From positions 1 to 6,048 of the forward strand of contig JAFGBC010000220.1 of NCBI GenBank assembly GCA_016933355.1: a stretch of DNA of 6,048 nucleotides. Direction: 5' to 3'. The first letter of the stretch is position 1. Each line of letters opens with the position of its first letter. Below the pieces are notes generated by a model. The model made no database searches, was not told the origin of the DNA, and was given only the letters and a program-made list of their open reading frames with translations. This document shows positions 1 through 6,048 of this stretch, piece after piece. Source of the DNA: Candidatus Aminicenantota bacterium (GTDB taxonomy: Bacteria > Acidobacteriota > Aminicenantia > Aminicenantales > JAFGBC01). Made by a program: the position numbers and the translations under genes.

Positions 1-720
1 AACGAGGCGGCCCTGCTGGCCGCCCGCAAGGAGCAGACGAGCGTCGCCATGATGGACATGGAGAGCGCCAAGGACAAGGTCCTGATGGGCGTCGAGCGCA
101 AGAGCATGATCATCAGCGACGAAGAGAAGCGGAACACGGCCGTCCACGAAGCCGGCCACGCCCTGATCGCCGCCCTCATTCCCGAGGCCGACCCCATCCA
201 CAAGGTCACGATCATCCCGCGTGGGATGGCGCTGGGGCTGACCCAGCAGCTCCCGCTCGACGACCGCTACACGTACACCAAGGACTATCTCGAAGCCCAG
301 CTTTCGGTCCTGATGGCCGGGCGCGTCGCCGAGAGCATCCTCCTCAACAAGATGACGACGGGCGCCGCCAGCGACTTCGAGAAGTCGACCGAGATCGCCC
401 GCAAGATGGTCTGCCAGTGGGGGATGTCCGACTTGGGGCCGCTGACCTTCGGCGAGCGGGACGACCTCATCTTCCTCGGCCGCGACCTGGCCATGAACAA
501 AAACTTCAGCGAGCGGACCTCCGAGCGTATCGACGACGAAGTCAAGAAGATCATCGACCGCTGCTACGGACGGACCTGGAGCCTGCTCGAGACGCACCGG
601 GACAAGCTCAACCGGATCGCCGACCTCCTGCTCGAGAAGGAAGTCCTCTCCTCCGAGGAGATCCAGGCGATCGTCGGCGGCGCCGCGGCCGGGCCCGTGC
701 CCGCGCCGGAAAGCCCCTAA
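1..720 (+). CDS. ftsH: ATP-dependent zinc metalloprotease FtsH, C-terminal part (5' end outside window)
   Basis: This is the last 239 residues of FtsH, the membrane-anchored AAA+ protease that unfolds and degrades misfolded membrane proteins and selected regulatory proteins at the inner membrane. The reading frame is open from base 1. It begins in the helical lid of the AAA module (NEAALLAARK), so the transmembrane segments, Walker motifs and second region of homology lie upstream. The M41 peptidase domain follows. It has the zinc motif HEAGH at fragment residues 49-53 (bases 145-159) and the family's third zinc ligand, the Asp in TTGAASDF, at residue 125 (bases 373-375). The family stretches KVTIIPRG and FLGRDLA are present. 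The C-terminal tail after the last helix is short and Gly/Ala/Pro-rich. All visible catalytic residues are intact. folP starts 22 bases downstream, the order also seen in E. coli. Identification is secure; the full length is unknown. Confidence 0.97.
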   Translation, partial: NEAALLAARKEQTSVAMMDMESAKDKVLMGVERKSMIISDEEKRNTAVHEAGHALIAALIPEADPIHKVTIIPRGMALGLTQQLPLDDRYTYTKDYLEAQLSVLMAGRVAESILLNKMTTGAASDFEKSTEIARKMVCQWGMSDLGPLTFGERDDLIFLGRDLAMNKNFSERTSERIDDEVKKIIDRCYGRTWSLLETHRDKLNRIADLLLEKEVLSSEEIQAIVGGAAAGPVPAPESP

Positions 721-742
721 CCAAGGACGAGACACAAGAGCC

Positions 743-1630
743 GTGAGACAGGACATGCGCTTCCGGACGAGGGACCGCGAGTTCCTCCTCGGCCGGCGCC
801 CCTGGCTCATGGGCATCCTCAACGTCACCCCGGACTCCTTCTCCGACGGCGGCGCTTATCAAGACCTCGAGGCGGCCACCGAGATGGGTCTGGCCCTGGC
901 CGCCGACGGCGCCGACATCATCGACATCGGCGGCGAGAGCACACGGCCCGGAGCCGACCCCGTCCCGGCCGAGGAGGAGATCCGCCGCGTCGTCCCGGTC
1001 GTAGCCGCCATCCGCAAGCGCCTCCCGGTCCTCCTCTCCGTCGACACGACCAAGGCCGAGGTCGCCCGGCGCGCCCTCGACGCGGGCGCCGACATCATCA
1101 ACGACGTCAGCGCCCTCCGCTTCGACCCCGCCTTGGCGGGCGTCGTGGCCGCGGCGGGCGCCGGGCTCGTCCTGATGCACATGAAGGGGACGCCCCGGAC
1201 GATGCAGATCGCGCCCGTCTATGAGGACCTGCTGGGCGAGGTCCGCGGCTTCCTCGAGCACCGCCTGAGCGAGGCCCTGGCGGCCGGCATCCCGGCCGAG
1301 CGGATCCTCCTCGACCCGGGGATCGGGTTCGGGAAGCGCCACGAGCACAACCTGACCCTGATCAACCGCCTGGACGTCTTCGAGGACCTGGGCCGTCCGC
1401 TCGTCCTCGGGCCCTCCCGGAAGTCGTTCATCGGCAAGATCCTCAACGCCCCGCCCCAGGAGCGGCTGGAGGGGACGATCGCCGCCGCCGTCGTCGGCCT
1501 CGTCCGGGGCGCCAGCGTCCTCCGCGTCCACGATGTCCGCGAAATCCGCCGCGCTCTGCTCGTCGCCGGGGCCATTCTCGGCGAAGCCTCCGAGCCCGGC
1601 GCCGAAGGGACGGTCCGCTATGTCAGCTGA
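743..1630 (+). CDS. folP: dihydropteroate synthase
   Basis: FolP condenses p-aminobenzoate with 6-hydroxymethyl-dihydropterin pyrophosphate to make 7,8-dihydropteroate in the cytoplasmic folate pathway; it is the sulfonamide target. The 295-residue TIM-barrel protein shows all the hallmark loops: NVTPDSFSDGG (residues 27-37), GGESTRPG (63-70), SVDTTK (99-104), the Asn-Asp pair at 120-121, DPGIGFGK (191-198), GPSRKSF with the substrate-binding Lys (223-229) and RVHD (261-264). Length is typical. The start is uncertain: GTG at 743 gives the full length, while ATG at 755 (residue 5) is in frame and preceded by a short AGG. Neither has a strong ribosome binding site, and both leave the domain intact. 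The 3' end overlaps cdaA by 11 bases. Position between ftsH and the cdaA-cdaR-glmM block suggests co-transcription. Confidence 0.96.
   Translation: MRQDMRFRTRDREFLLGRRPWLMGILNVTPDSFSDGGAYQDLEAATEMGLALAADGADIIDIGGESTRPGADPVPAEEEIRRVVPVVAAIRKRLPVLLSVDTTKAEVARRALDAGADIINDVSALRFDPALAGVVAAAGAGLVLMHMKGTPRTMQIAPVYEDLLGEVRGFLEHRLSEALAAGIPAERILLDPGIGFGKRHEHNLTLINRLDVFEDLGRPLVLGPSRKSFIGKILNAPPQERLEGTIAAAVVGLVRGASVLRVHDVREIRRALLVAGAILGEASEPGAEGTVRYVS
1605..1610 (+). promoter_or_regulatory. Shine-Dalgarno-like site for cdaA, inside the folP 3' end
   Basis: AAGGGA lies 9 bases before the ATG at 1620. It supports that ATG over the in-frame ATG at 1533, which would add 29 Ser/Ala/Pro-rich residues that read as a shadow of folP and have no counterpart in the CdaA family. 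Confidence 0.55.
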
Positions 1631-2393
1631 CGCCTGGCACGCCCTGACCCACATCAGGCTGGCGGACGCCCTGGACATCCTCCTGCTCGCCGTTATCCTC
1701 TACTCCTTCCTCCGGCTCATCCAGGACACGAAAGCCTACCAGATGGTCATCGGCCTGGCCGTCGTCGGCTTCCTCTACCTCTTCAGCCGCCTGGCCAAGC
1801 TGACCGTCTCCCACTGGATGATCAAAAACTTCCTGACCTACCTGATCATCGCCATCATCGTCCTCTTCCAGGGCGAGATCCGCCGCTTCCTGACCGGCAT
1901 CGGTTCGCGAACGATCCGCAAGCCGCTCGCCCTGCGCTCCTTCCAGGAGAAGATCGAGGACCTCTTCCTGGCCGTCGACTACATGGCCCGGCACAAGATC
2001 GGCGCGCTGATCGCCGTCACCAAGGAGATCTCCCTCAAAGCCTTCGCCGACCGGGGCACCCGGCTCGACGCCGTCCTATCCAAGGACCTCCTGGTCAGCC
2101 TCTTCTACCCGCATTCGCCGCTCCACGACGGGGCCGTGATCGTCGAGGGCAACCGGATCCTGGCCGCCGGCTGCCTCCTCCCCCTGCCGGCGACCCACAA
2201 CCTCCGCGAGGACATGGTCGCCCGGACGCGGCACCTGGCCGCGCTCGGCCTGTCCCAAGAGACGGACGCCGCCGTCATCGTCGTTTCCGAGCAGACCGGC
2301 GACATGACCCTGGCCGCCAAGGGCGAGCTCGAGCGCATGCCGGACATCAACGCCTTTAAAGAGCGCCTCCTGGAGTACCTGAGGAACGAATGA
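1620..2393 (+). CDS. cdaA: membrane diadenylate cyclase CdaA (DacA/YbbP type) with an altered RHR motif
   Basis: CdaA makes cyclic di-AMP from two ATP at the cytoplasmic face of the membrane. The 257-residue protein has the family layout: about three N-terminal hydrophobic segments (roughly residues 16-34, 41-57 and 71-84), a linker, then the DAC (DisA_N) domain from about 100 to 240. Family signatures seen are ARHKIGALI (123-131), SPLHDGAVIV containing the catalytic DGA motif (170-172), AAGCLLPL (182-189) and VVSEQTG (221-227). The second signature, usually GTRHR, reads RTRHL (202-206): Thr, Arg and His are kept, but the preceding Gly and the final Arg are changed. The loop before it appears about two residues longer than the family form I recall. 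The start at 1620 gives a normal family N-terminus. It overlaps folP by 11 bases and the next gene by 4, implying translational coupling. Family assignment is secure; full catalytic activity is less certain. Confidence 0.94.
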   Translation: MSADAWHALTHIRLADALDILLLAVILYSFLRLIQDTKAYQMVIGLAVVGFLYLFSRLAKLTVSHWMIKNFLTYLIIAIIVLFQGEIRRFLTGIGSRTIRKPLALRSFQEKIEDLFLAVDYMARHKIGALIAVTKEISLKAFADRGTRLDAVLSKDLLVSLFYPHSPLHDGAVIVEGNRILAAGCLLPLPATHNLREDMVARTRHLAALGLSQETDAAVIVVSEQTGDMTLAAKGELERMPDINAFKERLLEYLRNE

Positions 2394-3088
2394 AACGCTT
2401 CCGCCGCTGGCTCGTCAAGAATTGGGGGCTGAAGCTCCTGGCCGTCGCCCTGGCGCTCATCGTCTGGCTGTCGCTGATCCCCGAGGAGCGGACGTTCTCG
2501 GAGAAGACCCTGACCGTCCCGCTCGAAACCCACAACCTCCCCGCCGACCTGGAGATCGTCGAGCGGCCGCCGGCCGCCATCGACCTGACCGTCCGGGCGC
2601 CCCGCCGTCTGATCGACCAGATCACGCCCTCCAACGTCTTCGCCAAGCTCAACCTGACCAACGCGACGATCGCCCAGGCGGAGCACCCCCTCAACGACTC
2701 GATGATCAGCCTGCCGGCCGGGGCGACCGTGGTCAAGGTCTATCCCAATAAGGTCCGGATCAAGCTCGAGCAGACCGAGGAAGCCGTGCTCGAAATCGTC
2801 CCCGAGCTCATCGGCGAACTCCAGGAAGGGCTGCGGATCGACAAGATCGAGGTCGTGCCGCCCTCGGTCGCGGTCAAAGGGCCCCGCAACCGGACCAAAA
2901 CGAAGGACCGCGTCCGCACGACGCCGATCGACGTCTCCGCCTTCTCCCAGTCGAGCGAGGTCGAAGCCGACCTCATCCTGCCCCATCCCGAGTTGCGCCT
3001 GGCCTCTTCGCCCTCCCGGGTCAAGGTCCGGATCATCATCAGCGTCATCGAGAGCCCGCCCGACGACCGGCAGCCGGACGAGAGCTGA
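2390..3088 (+). CDS. cdaR: YbbR-domain membrane protein, CdaR-type regulator of CdaA
   Basis: CdaR-type proteins are single-pass membrane proteins whose extracytoplasmic YbbR domains are thought to modulate the partner cyclase CdaA; both activating and inhibiting effects are reported in Firmicutes. The 232-residue product begins with a basic stretch (MKRFRRWLVK), then one hydrophobic segment at about residues 14-30, which fits a signal anchor with the rest outside the cytoplasm. Two YbbR-like beta-rich repeats follow, about 38-127 and 132-219. Each ends with the repeat-typical PxxVxV/I pattern (YPNKVRIKLE near 118-127; SPSRVKVRI near 208-215). The C-terminal tail is short, acidic and polar. 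B. subtilis CdaR has four YbbR repeats, so this is a short version. The ATG overlaps the cdaA stop (ATGA), with GAGG five bases upstream. The symbol rests on family and context; a plain YbbR-domain label is the cautious alternative. Confidence 0.85.
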   Translation: MKRFRRWLVKNWGLKLLAVALALIVWLSLIPEERTFSEKTLTVPLETHNLPADLEIVERPPAAIDLTVRAPRRLIDQITPSNVFAKLNLTNATIAQAEHPLNDSMISLPAGATVVKVYPNKVRIKLEQTEEAVLEIVPELIGELQEGLRIDKIEVVPPSVAVKGPRNRTKTKDRVRTTPIDVSAFSQSSEVEADLILPHPELRLASSPSRVKVRIIISVIESPPDDRQPDES

Positions 3089-3097
3089 CCCGGCCCC

Positions 3098-4444
3098 ATG
3101 GACAAGCTGTTCGGAACCGACGGGATCAGGGCCGTCGCGGGCGACTTCCCGCTCGACCCCGCCGCCTGCCGGACCCTGGGCCGCGCGCTCGTCCGGCTCC
3201 TCGCCGAGCGCCGGCCGGGGCGCGGCGTCCTCGTCGGGCGCGACACCCGCGAGTCGGGCGCCTGGATCGAGCGCGCCCTCGTGGCCGGAATCGAGGATGC
3301 CGGCGGCGCCGCCGCGCTGGCCGGCGTCATCCCCACCTCGGCCGTCTCCTTCCTGACCCGGACCCTGGATTTCGGGGCCGGCATCGTGATCTCGGCCTCC
3401 CACAACCCGTACCGCGACAACGGGATCAAGGTCTTCTCCCCGCAAGGGCTCAAGATCCCCGGCGACTGGGAATCGGCTCTCGAGGCGGAGATCCTGGCCG
3501 GACGGGGCGCGTCCTCCTCCCCGCCCGGTGGGCCGGATCCGGCGCGGCCGTCCGATCCCGGCTTCGGCGAAGAGTATATCGCTTTTCTCCGCAGCCGCCT
3601 GTCGCTCCCTTCGCGCCCGTCCGCCAGGATCGTCGTCGACTGCGCCAACGGCGCGAGCTCCGCCTTCGCGCCCCGCGTCTTGCGCGAGCTCGGCTGGGAG
3701 GTCGACGCCCTCCACTGCGCGCCGGACGGGCGGAACATCAACGAAGGCTGCGGTTCCCTCCATCCCGAGAGCCTGGCCGCCCGGGTCCGCGCGACGGGGG
3801 CCGCGGCCGGGATCGCCTACGACGGGGACGCCGACCGCTCGGTCTGGGTCGACGAGACCGGCGCCGTCCTGAACGGCGACCACACCCTCTATATTCTGGC
3901 CCGGCGCATGAAGGAGGCCGGACGCCTGAGGTCGGGGCGGGTCGTGGCCACGACCATGAGCAACATGGGTTTGGAAAAGGCGCTGGAGCGGTCCGGGATC
4001 GGGCTCCTCCGGACGCGGGTCGGGGACAAATACGTCTACGAGGAGATGGTCCGCTCCGGCGCCAACCTGGGCGGCGAGCGGTCGGGACACACGATCCTCC
4101 TCGACGACGGTCCGACCGGCGACGGCATCCTGACCAGCCTCCGCCTGCTCGAGGTCATGGCCGAGACCGGTCTGCCGCTCTCGGCGCTGCGGGCCGGGTT
4201 CGAGGAGTACCCCCAGATCCTGGTCAACGTCCCCGTCCGGGCCAAGCTCCCCTTGGAGGGGATCCCCGAGGTTCGCGAAGCGATCCGTCGCGCCGAACGG
4301 GCCCTGGCCGCGGCCGGCCGGCTCGATGTCCGCTACTCGGGCACCGAATCGCTGGCCCGGATCATGATCGAGGGGCCGGACGAAGGGCTGATCGAACGAA
4401 TCGCCCGGGAGCTGGCGGCGGTCGTCACCGACCGCCTCGGCTGA
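3098..4444 (+). CDS. glmM: phosphoglucosamine mutase
   Basis: GlmM interconverts glucosamine-6-phosphate and glucosamine-1-phosphate on the way to UDP-GlcNAc for peptidoglycan and lipopolysaccharide. In Firmicutes it also binds and inhibits CdaA. The 448-residue protein has the four-domain phosphohexomutase layout: N-terminal FGTDGIRAVAG (5-15), the catalytic loop ISASHNP with phosphoserine Ser101, the magnesium loop DGDADR (242-247), the sugar-recognition loop GGERSGH (325-331) and the phosphate-binding loop RYSGTES (412-418). The last is usually RxSGTEP, so a Pro-to-Ser change is present. Length is normal for GlmM. Start is at the conserved MDKLFGTDGIR, 9 bases after cdaR, without a strong ribosome binding site. 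A phosphomannomutase/phosphoglucomutase is the main alternative, but the N-terminus, length and cdaA-cdaR context favour GlmM. Confidence 0.93.
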   Translation: MDKLFGTDGIRAVAGDFPLDPAACRTLGRALVRLLAERRPGRGVLVGRDTRESGAWIERALVAGIEDAGGAAALAGVIPTSAVSFLTRTLDFGAGIVISASHNPYRDNGIKVFSPQGLKIPGDWESALEAEILAGRGASSSPPGGPDPARPSDPGFGEEYIAFLRSRLSLPSRPSARIVVDCANGASSAFAPRVLRELGWEVDALHCAPDGRNINEGCGSLHPESLAARVRATGAAAGIAYDGDADRSVWVDETGAVLNGDHTLYILARRMKEAGRLRSGRVVATTMSNMGLEKALERSGIGLLRTRVGDKYVYEEMVRSGANLGGERSGHTILLDDGPTGDGILTSLRLLEVMAETGLPLSALRAGFEEYPQILVNVPVRAKLPLEGIPEVREAIRRAERALAAAGRLDVRYSGTESLARIMIEGPDEGLIERIARELAAVVTDRLG

Positions 4445-4447
4445 AAC

Positions 4448-4453
4448 AAGGAG
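4448..4453 (+). promoter_or_regulatory. strong Shine-Dalgarno site for pdxJ
   Basis: AAGGAG sits 6 bases before the pdxJ ATG at 4460, in the 15-base gap after glmM. It is the clearest ribosome binding site in the window and fixes the pdxJ start. Confidence 0.75.
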
Positions 4454-4459
4454 ACCGCC

Positions 4460-5176
4460 ATGCGACTCGCCGTCAACGTCGATCATTTCGCCACCCTCCG
4501 CCAGGCCCGCCGGGCCGACGAGCCCGAGCCGGTGCTGGCCGCCCTGCTGGCCGAACAGGCCGGCGCCTGCGGGATCGTGACCCACCTCCGGAGCGACCGC
4601 CGTCACATTCAGGACCGGGACCTCCGCCGGCTCCGGGACGTCCTCAAGACGCAGCTCAACCTGGAGATGGCCGCCACGCCCGAGATGAAGGCGATCGCGC
4701 TCGAGGTCAAGCCCGACGTCATCTCGCTCGTCCCCGAGCGTCCCGAAGAGCTGACGACCCAGGGCGGGCTCGACGTCGCCGCGCGGCGGGCGAGCCTGGC
4801 GCCGTTCATCCGCGCGCTGTCCCGGGCCGGCATCCGGGTCAGCATCTTCATCGACCCCGACCCGGGCCAGATACGGACCGCGCGCGGCCTCGGCGTCGAC
4901 CTGATCGAGATCAACACGGGGACGTACGCCGACCTCAAGCCGGGGCCGGCCCGAAACAAGGCGCTGGCCTCGGTCCGGTCGGCGGCGGCCCTGGGACGGA
5001 GGCTCGGGCTCGAGGTTCACGCCGGCCACGGCCTCGATTACCGGAACGTCGGGCCGATCGTCGCCGTCCCCGGGGTCGAGGAGTTGAGCATCGGCTTTGC
5101 GATCGTCGCCCGGGCGGCGATCGTCGGCGTCCAAGCCGCGGTCCGCGAGATGCGGGCCCTGATCGAAACCCGATGA
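4460..5176 (+). CDS. pdxJ: pyridoxine 5'-phosphate synthase
   Basis: PdxJ closes the pyridine ring in the DXP-dependent vitamin B6 pathway, joining 1-deoxy-D-xylulose 5-phosphate with 3-amino-2-oxopropyl phosphate (from the PdxA reaction) to give pyridoxine 5'-phosphate. The 238-residue TIM-barrel protein is full length. It carries NVDHFATLRQAR (6-17), HLRSDRRHIQDRD (42-54) with the general-base His42, Arg44 and His49, NLEM (67-70) with Glu69, TTQGGLDVA (99-107), the IEINTGTYAD stretch (149-158) and HAGHGL (187-192) with His190; these match E. coli His45, Glu72 and His193. Minor differences are GACGI where GADGI is usual, and IGFAIVARA where many members have IGHAI. Other catalytic positions are conserved. 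It follows glmM by 15 bases with a strong ribosome binding site and overlaps the next gene by 4 bases. Its presence implies the DXP-dependent B6 route; pdxA is not in view. Confidence 0.96.
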   Translation: MRLAVNVDHFATLRQARRADEPEPVLAALLAEQAGACGIVTHLRSDRRHIQDRDLRRLRDVLKTQLNLEMAATPEMKAIALEVKPDVISLVPERPEELTTQGGLDVAARRASLAPFIRALSRAGIRVSIFIDPDPGQIRTARGLGVDLIEINTGTYADLKPGPARNKALASVRSAAALGRRLGLEVHAGHGLDYRNVGPIVAVPGVEELSIGFAIVARAAIVGVQAAVREMRALIETR

Positions 5177-6048
5177 CCCCCAGAGTCGACCTCGCCCGCC
5201 TGCGCCGGGATATCGAGGCGCTCGGAGGCATCGGCCGCGACCCGCGGGGCGGCTGGAGCCGCCCGTCCTTCAGCCGGGCCGATATCGAAGCCCGCGACTG
5301 GCTCAAAGGCCTGCTCGTCGAGGCCGGGCTCGAGCTGCGCGAGGACGGGGCCGGCAACATATTCGGCCGCCGCGCCGCGCCGGGCCCCACGGTCATGGCC
5401 GGCTCCCACATCGACACGGTCGTCAACGGCGGGATGTACGACGGCGCCGTCGGCGTCCTGGCCGCCGTCGAAGCCCTGCGCCGGATTAAAGAGGAAGGCA
5501 TCGCGACCGCCGGAGCGATGGAGGTCGCCGCCTTCACGGACGAGGAGGGCAACCTCGTCGGCGACCTCCTGGGCAGCCGCGCTTTCGCCGGCCTCGTCGA
5601 TCCCGACGCTCTCCGGACGGGGACGACCTCCTTCGGCGCCCCGCTGGCCGAAATCCTGGCCGGCACGCGCTTCAGCGTCGACTCGATCCTGGGCGCGGGG
5701 CGGGAGCGGCCCGACCTCGAAGCCTACCTCGAACTCCACGTCGAGCAGGGCCCCGTCCTGGATACGGAGGACGTCCCGGTCGGGATCGTCGAGGCCATCG
5801 CCGGCAAGCGCTGGCGCCTGTGCGCGTTCGCCGGCCGCGCCGGCCATGCCGGGACGACGCCGCTCGAGCTCCGGCGGGACGCATTCCTAGGGCTGGCCGA
5901 CTTCGCGCAGAAGGCGACCCGGCTGGCCGCGACGGCGTTCGAAGGAAGCGTCGTGACGGTCGGAAAAATGACGGCGCACCCCGGCGCCTTCAGCATCATC
6001 CCCGGCCGCGTCGACTTCACGCTCGACGCCCGGAGCGCGGACCCGGAG
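5173..6048 (+). CDS. M20-family Zn-dependent amidohydrolase (hydantoinase/carbamoylase type), 3' end outside window
   Basis: This is the first 292 residues of an M20 metallo-hydrolase of the allantoate amidohydrolase / N-carbamoyl-L-amino-acid hydrolase / beta-ureidopropionase group, which cleaves ureido or amide C-N bonds in the cytoplasm. The frame stays open from ATG at 5173 to the window edge; relatives are around 400-420 residues, so roughly the last quarter is missing. The two-metal site is visible: His79 and Asp81 in GSHIDTV, bridging Asp90 in YDGAVGV, Glu124 and metal-binding Glu125 in FTDEEG, and His189 in LELHVEQGPVL. GRAGHAGTTP (221-230) marks the lid/dimerisation domain, whose His225 reaches the partner active site in this family. 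The exact substrate cannot be told from sequence. Its ATG overlaps the pdxJ stop (ATGA) with no clear ribosome binding site, so coupled translation is likely. Why it sits with B6 and cell-wall genes is unclear. Confidence 0.9.
   Translation, partial: MTPRVDLARLRRDIEALGGIGRDPRGGWSRPSFSRADIEARDWLKGLLVEAGLELREDGAGNIFGRRAAPGPTVMAGSHIDTVVNGGMYDGAVGVLAAVEALRRIKEEGIATAGAMEVAAFTDEEGNLVGDLLGSRAFAGLVDPDALRTGTTSFGAPLAEILAGTRFSVDSILGAGRERPDLEAYLELHVEQGPVLDTEDVPVGIVEAIAGKRWRLCAFAGRAGHAGTTPLELRRDAFLGLADFAQKATRLAATAFEGSVVTVGKMTAHPGAFSIIPGRVDFTLDARSADPE

Noticed and set aside
721..742. Possible promoter or terminator between ftsH and folP
   Set aside because: Only 22 bases, with no hairpin followed by T-run and no recognisable -35/-10 pair; read-through is more likely.
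1533..1619. Upstream in-frame ATG as an alternative cdaA start, adding 29 residues
   Set aside because: The extension lies fully inside folP, is Ser/Pro/Ala-rich and unlike CdaA N-termini; the ATG at 1620 has a plausible ribosome binding site and gives the normal family length.
608..1678. A minus-strand open frame of about 356 codons opposite ftsH, folP and the cdaA start
   Set aside because: Low-complexity Asp/Gly/Ala/Arg-rich shadow of folP with no motif and no ribosome binding site; a product of the high GC content.
2105..5134. A minus-strand open frame of about 1009 codons opposite cdaA, cdaR, glmM and pdxJ
   Set aside because: It spans four clearly recognised plus-strand genes, is dominated by Asp, Gly, Arg and Pro, and shows no family motif. 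Long antisense frames are expected where third codon positions are saturated with G/C, since stop codons become rare on the opposite strand.
5829..5853. GC-rich inverted repeats of GCCGGC type inside the M20 gene
   Set aside because: They encode the conserved Gly-Arg-Ala-Gly-His-Ala-Gly segment and are explained by codon choice in a high-GC genome; similar short palindromes occur throughout the window.
4935..6020. Several minus-strand frames opposite pdxJ and the M20 gene
   Set aside because: Ser/Arg/Pro/Ala-rich translations without recognisable domains, lying across a plus-strand frame that carries a complete set of M20 metal ligands.

Overview
This is a 6 kb window from a strongly GC-rich bacterial chromosome with G/C-saturated third codon positions. 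It is packed with seven plus-strand genes and has no gap longer than about 22 bases. From left to right: the 3' end of ftsH, then folP (dihydropteroate synthase), cdaA (membrane diadenylate cyclase), a YbbR-domain/CdaR-type protein, glmM (phosphoglucosamine mutase), pdxJ (pyridoxine 5'-phosphate synthase), and the 5' part of an M20-family metallo-amidohydrolase that runs off the right edge.

The genes look like one transcription unit. folP/cdaA overlap by 11 bases, cdaA/cdaR and pdxJ/M20 overlap by 4 bases (ATGA), and the other junctions are 9 to 22 bases. I see no convincing internal promoter, terminator, RNA gene, repeat array, CRISPR or mobile element.

The order joins two classic neighbourhoods: the ftsH-folP-glmM block known from E. 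coli, and the cdaA-cdaR-glmM cyclic-di-AMP block known from Firmicutes. From memory, a similar ftsH-folP-cdaA-ybbR-glmM-pdxJ order occurs in Deltaproteobacteria such as Geobacter, and comparable layouts may occur in Acidobacteriota and relatives. I therefore infer a high-GC Gram-negative-type lineage of that kind (Acidobacteriota, Aminicenantes or deltaproteobacterial relatives), but the sequence alone does not fix the phylum.

Functionally the block combines membrane protein quality control (FtsH), folate synthesis (FolP), c-di-AMP production and its regulators (CdaA, CdaR, GlmM), the UDP-GlcNAc/peptidoglycan precursor branch (GlmM) and vitamin B6 synthesis (PdxJ). Most of it is ordinary housekeeping. 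The most notable point is that the CdaA catalytic-domain motif normally written GTRHR reads RTRHL here, apparently with a short insertion just before it. That raises the question of whether this cyclase is active in the usual way. I found no evidence for a wholly new system.
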